From: Pogona vitticeps
Taxonomy: Eukaryota; Chordata; Lepidosauria; Squamata; Agamidae
Assembly (NCBI RefSeq): GCF_051106095.1
Contig: NC_135794.1
Coordinates: 25,980,747-26,044,746, forward strand
Direction of reading: 5' to 3'
DNA: 64,000 nt
In this document: piece by piece, positions 22,402 through 33,800 of the stretch
Position numbering within the stretch: position 1 is the first letter of the stretch
How the letters are laid out: every line of letters begins with the position of its first letter
Program-made: the position numbers and the translations under genes
The notes under the pieces: model-generated
Databases searched by the model: none
What the model saw: the letters and a program-made list of their open reading frames with translations, nothing else
What the model was told of the DNA's origin: nothing

Positions 22402-22419
22402 CCCACACGCTGGACACCA
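22402..22419 (-). other. Candidate primer-binding site of the LTR element
   Basis: On the minus strand, five bases after the 5' LTR, the sequence starts TGGTGTCCAGCGTGTGGG. The TGG start fits the CCA end of a tRNA. The tRNA species could not be assigned by eye. Confidence 0.55.
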
Positions 22420-22424
22420 ATCAA

Positions 22425-22965
22425 TGTGACAAACCCAGACCTACTGGGATCTATCACACAGTTACTAAGCTGCCACCAACCATTCCCTATAATAAGTCAC
22501 ACAGACCAGGGATGGATTTTTAAACAACAAAAAGAATAAAGTTTATTTTAAATACACACAGGGAAAAATAAGCAATCAGGTGAATAAAATAAAGTAACGT
22601 GGCTTATTTTCACACACACCAGCATACAGTTTGGTTCACCTAGAACCTTGAACTTAAAGCACAGACCCTGAACCCATCAGTTCTGGCTAACCAACAGACC
22701 CCTGAACCTTTCAGGTTGGTACTCTGACACACAGTAGTACCCTGTCAGACACACAGACTCCCACAACAGCTTCTTCTTCCCAGCTGCTGCTTCGTCACAA
22801 CCCAGTGTCTCACAGTCTGTCTCAGCATCTCCCTTCACCACACAGGCATCACATATTTATACAGTACAGCCCCTCCTCCTGATGTCCCGCCTTCCACTCC
22901 CCATAGGATGGAACTTTCCCTCCCAACCCATGACAGACAGGTAACATCAGTGCTGTTATGTAACA
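22425..22965 (-). repeat. 5' LTR of the Ty3/gypsy-type element
   Basis: 541 bp, offset by exactly 4740 from the other LTR and without a visible difference over its whole length. Confidence 0.96.
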
Positions 22966-22970
22966 CCATG

Positions 22971-25900
22971 TCATTCTCACTTTCTGAGCTTGCTTGTCTT
23001 AATGTGAATGCCATTGAGAAAGTTCCCTTCAGAGCAGGGGAATTTAGAAGGCTGCACAGGAGAACCGTCCTCCTGTTTTCTCCCATTCTGTGGAGGAGGA
23101 ATGGAGTGCTCTGAGGAACTGACAGGTTTCCTGCACGAAGGAAATGGTCCTCACTGTCCATCACAAATGATGGATCACCTGCTGTCAAATATGATCAGGC
23201 CCATCTGAAGTGAGCAGGTTGGATGTCTCTTTGTGCATAACGTTTTCAACCCTGTTTTAAAAAGAAAAGCCGTTGTGAGAACTGCAGCCCTTGTGTTGAC
23301 TTTCAGGGCTGTCAGTTGGGGCGTGTCTCCAGATTTATTTTTCAAGTCCCTAAAAAAAAAACACTCTTTAGGGCCAAGTGTGCAGTGGACACTGCCAGTA
23401 GGCAGAGAAAAGGAATGCCAGTAGCTGTAGGAGACACCACCCCCCTCCGTCCTCTTCAAGATAAGCTCTGAGCCCTTCTCCCTCTGGGGCTTTGCTGAAG
23501 GGATCACGTGAAAGCGGGGGGGGGGGGGAAATGAAAGATCTGCATCTTTTTAGGAATCAGGCCCAGAAGCACATGAGTATTCTGTGGAGCTGGCACAGAA
23601 CCCATATTGTTTGATATCCACAGTTTCTTGCCCCCATGAGCATCTGGAAAGTCATGTTTTGCACCAGCTGAAGTTCTGATCCATCTTCAGGCGCAGCCTG
23701 ATGTAAAGTGCATTGCAGTAGTTGAGTGTGGAGGTAATTCGTGATCGAGCACCCATAGCTACTTTAGTTTTACTGTAGTACTGTTTACTGTAGTCAACAT
23801 ATAAACCTACACTGGCAGAAGGCAGTCCTGGCTGGCTGCACCTACAGGATGTGATAGATAAAGCTTTAACTCCAGTGGCATTGCTATTGATAGGGTGTCA
23901 CATGAACATTATTTGAAATTTAAACCACTAAGTACCAGGAATACATAGCCCACCATATTACTAGCAGACCATTTAACAGCAGGGCTCAAGTGACTTTCTT
24001 CAAGGGACTGGCCAAAGTATTTTGCATGGCAAGTTCTAGCAGACAAAAGTAAAAATGAAATAAACAAACAGGTAACACACTGGCCAGGTAACAGATATTA
24101 AGCATTGCTGCAGCCTTCGTTCTTCATAATGGAGGATAAATTTCCTAGTATTTTAGCGGGCCTTGCTTTTGTGGCATCATGGAGGCTTCTGAATTTTGCA
24201 TTTCACCCTGACCTGCCTGTGCATAAAAGTGATGATCATCTAGCCAAAGTTAGTCACTCTTATGTTTTATTGGTTTTCATAGCTGAAAATTTTATGTGTG
24301 CTTAATACTTCTATTGAATTCAGAAGGATTTTGCAGCATTTAACTTTGGCTGACTTTCAGCCTTTCTCTTGATGTCTTTTTAAAAAGTTTATTTATGCGC
24401 CATATAGTCCACTGCTATATTTTTCACTATTTAACAAAAATCTGAATAACAATTCTTGATTATGGTCTGTTACAGTTTTTGCTTTAATCTAATTCTCTAA
24501 GCTTTTATAAGTGTTTGCAAGTCAGGTTTCATGGGATCCAATTTCTTTGTGAAGCAAAAAAGAGATCATATGTTATGGTCATTTTTGAGCCTCTTAGATT
24601 AAAGTGTTGCAGTGAAATATTTTAGAGGTACTTGATTACAAAATGCCACTGACTGTTCAGTTATTTTTGAACTGTTGCTAAGGTTTGCCATGTTATGACA
24701 CTGTCAGCAGCTTTAGTGAAATATTTACCTTGAAGGAACCTGAGTGCTTCCTTTCTTCTCTATTTTTTGCGAATGAAATGTAAGTTGCTCACTAGGTGGT
24801 TGTTTGCTAACATTAACTAGACTTGACTCCTCTTGAAATGACATTTTACATTTCATTCAGGTTTTGTTTGTTTTGGTTTGGTTTTGTCTTTGGAGGGTGA
24901 CTTACACACACCAGATTTTGTATGACAGGGATTTTATACCTCCCTCTCAAGAATGAATTGGGGAAGGAGGAGACTGGTAAGACTCTTAAGCCACTGGATG
25001 TTGTAGGTGAAACAATAGCCTGGCTCGGGGCTCCTCTTCCTGCTAAGATACAAAATCCCTCCTGCTAGAACCTGCCAGCTCTATCCAAGCGGGTTCAAGC
25101 CTCTACTCACATTCTGGGTCTAATTTAGAATGGGAGTTTTCTGTAATATAATTCTAGGAAGTAATGAACCGATGGTTGTTGTTTATGAGGCATTGTTATA
25201 CTTCTTTATATATAACAGCAATTTGAAAATAAATACAAGGAATATACAGTTTTAACTTAACAGCTGCACATGCAAAGATATTTATCCATAACAAACAAAT
25301 AGATCTTTTGTCCTAAAATGATAATGGCCAGAAACCTACTGTATAAGGTCCGAAGCTCAGGACGATGATAGACTATTTCCCAAACTGAATGAATGTGCAG
25401 TGGGGATGGAGCAAACCAGGGCACTGTGGCTGAAATCCTGTTGCGTAGTGTAGCAAGACGGACGAGAGTAGACTCATGGAATCAGAGGGGATGGTGGTGA
25501 GCCAATTCCTCCATATGTTCCGCTGATTCAAATGGCTTTCTCTGGTTATGACGTACTGTGTTAAGCAACAGGATTTCAGCTCTTGGTTTGTAGATTTGTA
25601 AAGGACTGCTGGCCATGGTGGAGTCCATGGAAGAGGAGCCACAAGTTACCGTAGGGAAACCAAGAGCCTAGGCCATGGGGATGATAACGTGTGGCAAAGT
25701 ATTTTCTAAAAAGAGGGCTCTTGTGCTACTTTGTATGGAAACCACAGAGTCCTATTGTGGCACCTTAAAGGTAATAAGATGTATAGTAGCATTAGGTTCT
25801 GTGGCTTTCACACACACCTCTTTTTTACCTCAATTAGAGGGACTGAGTGTTACTTTCCTCACATTATACATCACCAGATGTAGCCCACGACCTCCTCAGC

Positions 25901-26539
25901 CAGATGTTGTGCATTCCATCTGCAGTCTCACAATCACAACATCTCACCTAATTCATTAACTTTGATTGCTTGCTTTTCCTGTTTCCTTCTAGTTTTTCTG
26001 TTAGTCCTCCTTTTTGACATCGAAAAATAACACATAATATGTATACATTTTGCCCAAAGTGTGCTTAATTCTTGGTATATTTTCAGTGGGGTATGGGGAA
26101 AAATATTAGTAATTTTATGTGGGACATCATCTTGGAAATGACTTCCTATTTAAGAATGCATGTAAATAAATAAAAGAAGCTATGCAGTGTCTATGAAGAG
26201 ACAGGAAATAAAGGTCAGTATCCTGCATTCTTTCCCTGTAAGCAGTTTTCCTTCTTCACATGAGGCAAGGCCACATCAAGACTTTTGGTGCCAAATGAGA
26301 TGCTCAGATGCATTTATAAAACTTTTCACTTCATAAAAATGCTTATGAGATCCTGTTGCTTTGTGGAAAAGGTACTATGACTCTGTTATATGCTGAGAAA
26401 ATAATGGATTATGATTTATGCCGAGTCTTAGAACAAAAGCCTCTCTTACTGTGGCTGGCCATGTCCAATCAGTCCATATTGCTGGCAGTTATCTAAAATT
26501 ATTTTCCTGGCTAGTCAAAAGATAGGCCGTTTCTGAAAA
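22971..26539 (+). other. MYO9A intron 1, AT-rich stretch
   Basis: AT-rich intron sequence with a G homopolymer near 23517-23528 and a LINE-like relic near 23685-23750. No exon, RNA gene or complete mobile element was recognised. Confidence 0.55.
23640..23755 (+). repeat. Old interspersed-repeat relic (LINE-like)
   Basis: CAGCTGAAGTTCTGATCCATC, then TTCAGGCGCAGCCTGATGTAA and GTGCATTGCAGTAGTTGAGT, resembles a dispersed amniote repeat whose copies carry 'agcgcattgcagtagt'. The family was not settled. It is diverged, and its ends are approximate. Confidence 0.4.
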
Positions 26540-27165
26540 GAGAAGTGGCCTATAATTGGCTCAGCAATACAATGAGCAAGAAGGATCTTGAAATTGTTCT
26601 AGATCACAAGTTGAATATGAGCCAAAAGTGCAGAGGGTCTTGCAAAAAAGGCAGACACAAGTTTAGGATGTATTAGCAGAGGCATGGCCTCCAAGTCCTG
26701 TGAAGTCCTAGTCCCCCTTCATTTTGCACTGGTTAGGCCTCATCTAAGTCCTGTGTCCTACCATCTTTCTAGGAAAAAACAACAGAAATTTCACCTATTA
26801 ATTGATATGCAAATTCTACCAAACAGAATAGCTGCACTTTTCAGATACTTGAAAGGTAGTCATACAGAGGAAAGGCAGGTTCTGTTCTCAATCATCCCAG
26901 AGTGCAGGACACATAATAGTGGTCTCAAGCTACAAGAAGCCAGATTTTGGCTGAATATCAGGAAAAATGTCCTAACTCTTAGAGCAGTACGACAACGGAA
27001 CCAGTGGCCTCGGGAGGTGGTGAGCCCTCCAAAGCTGGAGGCATTCAAGAGAAACGTGGACCATCCTCTGTCAGATCTGCTTGCATTTAGATTCTTGCCT
27101 TGAGCAGGGGGTTGGACTCAATGGCCTTTGATACCCCGTCCGGCTCTGTGATTCTGTCTATTTAA
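26540..27165 (+). mobile_element. CR1 LINE 3' end
   Basis: A diverged, 5'-truncated CR1 copy. It contains the strings typical of amniote CR1 3' regions in order: ATCACAAGTTGAATATGAG, CACTGGTTAGGCCTCATCTA, TTTCAGATACTTGAAAGG, GGAACCAGTGGCCTCGGGAG, GCTGGAGGCATTCAAGAGAA and GGGGTTGGACTCAATGGCC, ending GGCTCTGTGATTCTGTCT. It has no intact coding frame, and it is on the same strand as MYO9A. Confidence 0.82.
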
Positions 27166-30118
27166 CTAAACCTCTGGCATTCATCCATGATGGAGGCATG
27201 GCAGTACACCTTACAGTGGTGAAACTACTGCCCACATTTCTTAATTAGCGGCCTTCCTTGGCTAAAACTTTTGAAACAGCTATTCTGTTTCGTAGAACTG
27301 GCAAATCCAGTAATAGGTGACATTTCTGTTTGTTGTTGTTGTTGTTGTTGTTGTTTTCAACGGGGGGGAAGATGGTAGGATCTTTTTGGCTTGGAAAGAA
27401 AGAGGATGTTCCGTCGCCAGCTGGCTTCTATGGAAGCATTGTACGGTGGCCTTTGGAGAAGGTAGATGAAGATGCTGTCCCACCAGCCCTGCATAAAGTT
27501 GCTTTCTTCAAAGACTTCATTGTCTGGGGCTTTCTTAGTTCAGGATTGGGAGTTCTAATGTTTCTTTAAACATTATAGTACCTCCTCTGAACAGAACCCT
27601 CTGCTCCCACTGCTTGGGGAGAGGTTGTTTAGTTAAAATGTAGTTAAAAACAATGGGAAATCTGGATTTGCAGTTTTGGCGTGTTGGGCAGCCAGCTGGC
27701 TGGCTGTTGCAACAGATACAGGATCTTCAGGAAGATGGCAGGGATTTACTCTCAGAAGGAAGTGTTCTGGGAAACTCTCCACAGAGATTGTGATCCCAAG
27801 TCTTTCTGCTGTTAAATTAGTCAGCCCATGGCTGCGAACCTATTCCTGTCACTCAACTCTTTCAGGGAGGCCAAGCTTTCTGCTGTCCCCTGCTCACCCT
27901 ACTGCGACACACTTAACCCCCTTAAACCATTCAAACCGAAGTTTGGAGCTGCTGTGCCTCAGCCCTTGCCCTCTGCCTGGAGAGATGCCTTGAGAAAAGC
28001 AGCACCTTTCCTCTGCTGCCTGCCAATACCTAACACGTGTCCTCAAGGTTGGGATAGCCAGTATGGGGGACAGGAAACTTCCCCGCCATGTGAGGTACTT
28101 AGGCCAGGGGCCTGGAAAGAGGAACTGGAAGCCCTGAGTTCAAATCCCACTCTTGTTGTGCCCCTTTAATTCCTTCATGGGTGATTTGCTTCAGAGAAGC
28201 GGTTTGCTTCCTTCTTGCCTGTCAGTCGGAACGGTCGTCACCAGAGCCTGTTTGATGGATGAGAACCGAGGCGTTTCTGCCCAGCCTTCGGTCTGCAGGG
28301 GGGCAGCCAGGTGCCTGCAAGCCAAGCAGGAGTAAAGTGGCGCCCTCCCTCCCACTTATGCCCCAAGATGGTAGTTGGACACTCATAAATAAAGCGGGAC
28401 GTTGAGTGTGTTTCCTGCTGCAGAGCCCGTAAGGAGCTCATGCCACCGAAGGCACCTTGGACAACCCCTGCTGTGTCCTTGGTAATCTCCAGTAAGCTTG
28501 GCTTGTGCCGTTTTCCCAGCGCTTCGCACTCATTCACGGGCCCCTGGCTGTTTATTGGCCATGCTTTCCTGGTGAGCAGTGGTGAGAAGGGGCTGGAGCT
28601 GAGAAGATGGATGGACGGTCTGCCAGCTGAAGGTGGCCCCGAATCCTTGGTCTGATTTCAGACCGCCTGCCCGTATTTTGCCTCCTCTGATAAGCGCCCT
28701 CTTTGTTTCTCTTCTCCTGGCTGTTTAGTGGGTAGGGATGCTGAGGGACCAGGTGGAACCACAGAGAGCTGGATAAAGACAGGGGCATGGAGAACCTCTC
28801 CATGTTCTGGCTCTTATGTCTAACAGAGCGGGCCAGGTTCCACGAAAGTCTGTTTTGGAATATAGCACGTAGTGTTTGTTAAGGTGCCACAATGACGGGT
28901 TTTTTCCCCCCCTTTCATTTGCTTTGTATTTCTTGTTGAAAGGAAGAGGTCTGACCTGCCCCCTGGCTCACAGTCTCTGGCCTGGTCCATTGCTAGCATG
29001 AGCCTTTGGAGAGCTTTCTCCTGGAAGGGCCCTGCTCAGTCAGTGCGGGGAGAAGGCTCTGCAGCCTGACTGAGCGGGAGCAAGAAAGGTCCACTCCTGC
29101 TGCAGCCCTGGCCGCGGCCCTAGCCTTCCTGCTGGTGGTGGCCTTGCCCGCAGGTTGGGAGGGAGGAAGAGGGCTTTTCCCCTCCTCCCGAGGGATGGGC
29201 CGGGCCGGGCCTGGAGGTGACTGGGGGCCTCCGCCTGTTTGCGTTTCTGCCCTTGCCACCGCATCCAGCTTGTTTGCCTCTCCGCTGTGTGCCTCACCCA
29301 GCTGCTCTGTTCTCCTTCCAAGATGTTCTTTCCGTGGGAACCCCCTTTTTTGGTCTCCACAGTCCTGCTCTCCTGGGGCCTACGACTAGCGGCCCCTGCA
29401 AGTGATGCAGGAGCCTTTCCGTGGTCTGTGGCTTCCTCTGCAGCTCTGCCGTTGTGCTTTGCAGACACCGCAGCCCGTGTCTGGTTCGCTTGCGTTCCTC
29501 AGGAGTTCTCCCTTTCCGTTTCACACTCTCCTGTGGGGTGGGGCTTCTTGTCTATCAAACAAGAGAATGTTCTTGGCCTGGTTCTTATGCCAGCTGACTT
29601 GATGGGGGAGTGAGGGGCTTAAGGTTGAATTGGCCATCCAAGGGGGCTTTTTAGGAAGTGCCCCCAAGCAGATTCCTGCCAGCAATCTGTCGTGGACACG
29701 TCTTGGGTAATCCACATGGGTTACCCCAATTTGCCAGGACAGTATTTCAATCTGTTTCAAATGCATACTTGGGAGCAATCCTACAGCCACCTTATAGCAG
29801 AAAAAGTGATGATATTTGCTTATCAAAACTGTTCAAATATTAGGTGAATGTAAGGGGAAGAGCTAGTTTGTACGGATGTGGCTTGGTGGAGTTCCTTGTC
29901 AGAGGGATTCCTGGAGCTGAAGGTGTTGGGTTGAGTGGTTTATTAACTACTCAAGACTTAGAGCTGCAAGATAGCTCTGAGCGGTGGTTCCTGGATAATG
30001 GGCTGGCTTATAGCCTGGGGTCCAGTTTTAAAGGTGCTTCTCTCCGCCAGCATTATCATTTGGAATTGCTGCTTTCAATATCACAGTGGCTTGCATTTCT
30101 TAGATGTGGGCCATGGAA

Positions 30119-30164
<46 letters not shown>

Positions 30165-30696
30165 AAGAGGGAGGGAGAAGTCAAGATTGCATCATCAGTA
30201 AAGAATGCAGCCCCATTTCTGCTAGAAAAGGGCTGCAATATCCTGCAGCATCCTCGGAACAGCAGCATTCAACTTCCTCGTAGGCTTTCGCTCAGCAGCA
30301 GTTTGAATATTGATTCTGCTTCCCTTTATATATGCTGCCTTTTCTCCCAGGAGTGGAAACCAAAATGGCCTGCAGTACAGTCAAAAAGTAGCACATAAAA
30401 AGAGCTAGTCCCAAATATTAAACTATAATCAGTCTCAACACGGTGTTAAAAATACAATGTGTAGACAACTGAACTAAAAGAGATAAAGTAAGTCTTAAAA
30501 ACCCAGCACTCAAGCTAAAACCCTGGCCTTGGTGGGGTGCCTGTTGCAGGGCGAGGATGACAGCAGGATGGGGCCCCTCTTAGTGTCTGTTGGCAGAGGT
30601 GTCAGCGCCTAGGAGTTGTGCAAGGCCTTTTGTGTGTGACACCGTATCCAGTCCCCTTTTCTGAACCCATGGGATGTGCTGTTTGCTGTAGAGATA
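27166..30696 (+). other. MYO9A intron 1, middle stretch
   Basis: Unremarkable intron DNA with a GTT triplet run near 27330-27356 and a GT/GA microsatellite near 30120-30170. A moderately GC-rich patch at about 28900-29500 has no recognised exon. Reading frames there show no similarity to a known protein. Confidence 0.5.
30120..30176 (+). repeat. (GT)n(GA)n microsatellite
   Basis: About 21 bases of GT followed by about 36 bases of GA-rich repeat with AGGGAGGGAG at the end. Confidence 0.9.
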
Positions 30697-30888
30697 CCCA
30701 GAGTGGTGTAGTGGACAGATGGACAGACTAGGGAAAAGGAGGCTGTGGGTTTGAATCCTGGCTCAGCCACAGAAACTCACAGGGGGTGTGGAACTGGTAA
30801 AGTCACTCCTTAATTATCTCGCTTACCTTGCAAGCTGTTAGGGTTACTATAGGTCAATTCCAACTCGACAGCACATAACAACAGCATA
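30697..30888 (+). mobile_element. Sauria-type SINE with Bov-B-like tail
   Basis: A tRNA-like head is visible: A-box region GAGTGGTGTAGTGGACAGAT and B-box GGGTTTGAATCC followed by TGGCTCAGCCACAGAAACTC. The 3' tail reads GTTAGGGTTACTATAGGTCA, then ATTCCAACTCGACAGCACAT and AACAACAGC. Sauria SINEs end in a tail shared with Bov-B LINEs, 'ctataggtcggaatcgactcgacggcac', with an AACAAC-type terminus (family knowledge). It is moderately diverged, and it is a good marker that the host is a squamate. Confidence 0.82.
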
Positions 30889-33800
30889 TTATTATTTTTA
30901 AAAGACAGAATTCTGCAATTTCCATCCCAAGTCATGGTTAAGCCTGATGGGATCACCATATATGAATGTGGCATATCAATTCCCAAGGGTGGATCCTTCA
31001 GTGATTCCAGTATTCTTCCCAAATTAATTTGTAAATTGATCACACAGAAACAATACATATTTGAATGCTGTCTGTGAGGCTGACTGGGTGACGTGCCTGG
31101 TTCGAGTGAGGCTGTTTGTGTAGTAATGGCTTAGGATGTAGGCCAAGACAAGGGTCCTGGCTGTGATCTCACTCATTCTGCCTTTAGAAAGTTATTCAGT
31201 GTTGAAACTCTTCCACATGATGTCAGAGGCTGGTAAAGATTGCCATTTATTTTGGAAGAAGTGCAGCAAAACAAATGCCTTGTCTGATGAGCAGATCCTG
31301 CCTATATGATCCAGAGAAACCATGAAGGTGAAGTGGGTGGGGAGCACCAGCAGCGTACAGTAATGGGTCTGGCGCTCTTATCTCTTGTACTGCTGTGGTA
31401 CTCTTTTTATCTGCCATGCTATTCTGTTTAGCTCACTATTTTATTGTTATATATTTAGTTAGTTAGTATCATCCGTAGGCCACCAGTTTCCCAGTGAGCC
31501 TGCTTATCTTTAGGTTGCTAGCGTGGGGCGAGAGAAGGACGCGTGTTCTTCTTGTTCACTCGTTTTGGCCGGGATGGGGGAGGGGAAAAGCCCCTCTTGC
31601 CATGGCATGGCATCCGCACGGGTGCCGTGTGAGCATCTTCCCTGGACCATTTCTCCAGGACAGCTGACATGGTGCCTTTGACTCTCAAAAGGGCAAAGGG
31701 GACAGCCACTCTAGAATTACAGGGAGAGGAGGATAGTTTTGAAGGTGGTCTAATCCAAACTTGAACTTGATCCAGAAAATCCAGATCCGGAGCATCCATC
31801 CCCTGCAGTTGAACACCTCCCGTGGGAGGGAGGGAGGGAGGGAGGGAGGGAGAGAGTTCACCCCTTCTCTTGATGGTTGGTTCCTTTGCCAAATTTCCCT
31901 TACCCTCAAGATGTTTCTTCTGATGATACCTGACACTCGTCCGCTTCCAATGTAATCCTATTAGATCTAATCCTGCTCTCTAGGGCAGCAGAAAACAAGT
32001 CTTTTCCATCCCTTTTTTAATGTGGCAGGAGGTCTTCATAGACTTGGAGAGTCTCCGTGTGCCTTCCCTCAGTCAGCCGTTCTCCAGGCTAAATCTACCG
32101 AGTTTCTTCGCCTTGGTGAAACCTTGTCTTCCACATCCCTTGCCATCTCGGCTGCCATTTTTTCTGTGTTCCTTCTTAGGGGGTGATATCCCCCTAAGGG
32201 AGACTCGAGATGAGATGTAATGCAGCCCAAAGTCATGGTTTCTCAACTATGGTTTGATTAATGTAGCCTAATGTTTTTGTGTGCAGGTACATCCCATAAA
32301 CTGCCAGCGGGTCTTTTTCTTGTGAATGGCTGCAGTGCTAAGAGGTGTTGTTGACAAGCAAGGTCTCTACCGTCCCAGCTGGTGGCGTTTGAGGGTTTTG
32401 GGGAGGTCACCTTTGTCTCAACTGAACTTCATTCTGTTAGTTTCATCCCATCAAGTCAAAGCCATTTTGAAAGTAATTCAGAATGTCATTTGAGCTATCA
32501 TTCCCCCCTCCCAGTTCTTTTTCATCCACACATTTGAGAAATCTTCTTTCAGTTTGGACGTGTCATTGCTGTTTTTCCCTTAAAACTCCCAGCAAGTTGT
32601 TCACTGCTTTGTGAAAATCCATTGGCTCTAGAGTAGGGATGGAGCTGTTTAGGGGTTGAGTTATTTTTACAATCTGCTCTTTACAATCTGCTCTTTTGCC
32701 TTAGGTGAGCTCCGTAGCTTCATTTGTGCACAGATATTCTAGTTTGACTTGACCAAAAATTATCTTGATTCCACTGTAATTTAGTACGACTTTTGTCCCC
32801 TTTTAATAACATAGCTTTGATTTGATGCAGACATTTGGGTTGACCCGGGTATTTTCAATTGCTGTTCGGGTAGTCTCACAGTGGAATAGTGAAGGAATGG
32901 ATACAAGTGTAATGCAAACTGACGCAGCTTCTAAAATTGAATTCTGGCTTTGTCACTAACTATTGTGTTTGTGACAGTCTTTGAAGAAATCCTATGCTAA
33001 GTGGATTTGCTTAGATTTTTCCCTCTGGAAGTAATTGCATTTTGAGTCTGTTGTGTTGGAACACAGTTCTGGAAGTGGTGGCAGTGGGTTGGGTGTGGCT
33101 GTGAAAGGCCCTGCTTCTTGGTGGCCTGTATTGGGCTGAGTTAGGTCTAATTATAGACACAGACGGAGAAAGGACAGGGTCAGTCCGAGAGTGCTTCCTT
33201 TAAATTGCTAGTTGAAAGGAAGAGAGAAATATAACACGGCACTGGCAAATATTCCAGTTTACCGTCAGTGCGGAACACTGAAGGGAAATTTATTGTTTGC
33301 TGCCATTAAGGATTTCGGAATAAAACATTTCTGCTAAGCTTGCCATCTTGTTTCCAGCAAATGGCAGGCACCATTTCTTCTTACCCTAACATTGCCTGTC
33401 CTGGAACAGCCTCGCCCTCTCTTCCTCTCACTCCTCTTCGAGATCTTTTGCACAATTCTTTGATGGGTGGTTGCAGGGGAGCATTCTGGGTTGTTATCCT
33501 TGCCTCTCTCTCTCTTTTTTGTCTGTGCCTTTTCTTGTTAGTTGGCCATTTATTCTTTTCTCTGTGCTGTCTCTCTACCTTCTCCTTCTAACATTCAGAT
33601 TTTGAGACTCTCAGATAGTTGTTAGCAACCTATTAATTTGAAATTGTCTTCACTAATCTTTGTCTGAAGATGGAAGTGTTCTTTTTTTTTTTCAAATGGC
33701 TAGGGTTTAGCGGGGCCCCTACTAGCCCTTGGCTAGAAGATGGCTCCCCATGCTTTTTCTTCTTGCTCCACCTGCCTTGTTCAGATGTACAAAGGGGACA

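Larger units (their letters stand above)
17680..22970 (-). mobile_element. Ty3/gypsy-type LTR retrotransposon, young but broken
   Basis: A 5281-bp element on the minus strand, 17685-22965, flanked by the 5-bp target duplication CCATG (17680-17684 and 22966-22970). Its two 541-bp LTRs begin TG and end CA and look identical by eye, which implies a very recent insertion. A purine-rich tract abuts the 3' LTR and a candidate primer-binding site lies near the 5' LTR. One internal frame carries gag- and pol-like parts. Integrase comes before the RNase H part, the order known from Gmr1-like members of the Ty3/gypsy group. The element is judged broken, with about one break in pol, and is treated as a fossil. 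Confidence 0.95.

Noticed and set aside
26684-27103. 139-codon plus-strand frame as a novel gene
   Set aside because: It lies entirely within the CR1 LINE 3' fragment and has no independent gene signals.
28080-28170. tRNA-like or SINE head (GAGTTCAAATCCCACTC)
   Set aside because: There is a B-box-like string but no convincing A-box or SINE body around it, so it was not annotated.
29006-29613. Possible coding exon in the GC-richer patch of intron 1
   Set aside because: Frames are short and on several strands, with no convincing pair of splice sites and no recognisable protein similarity.
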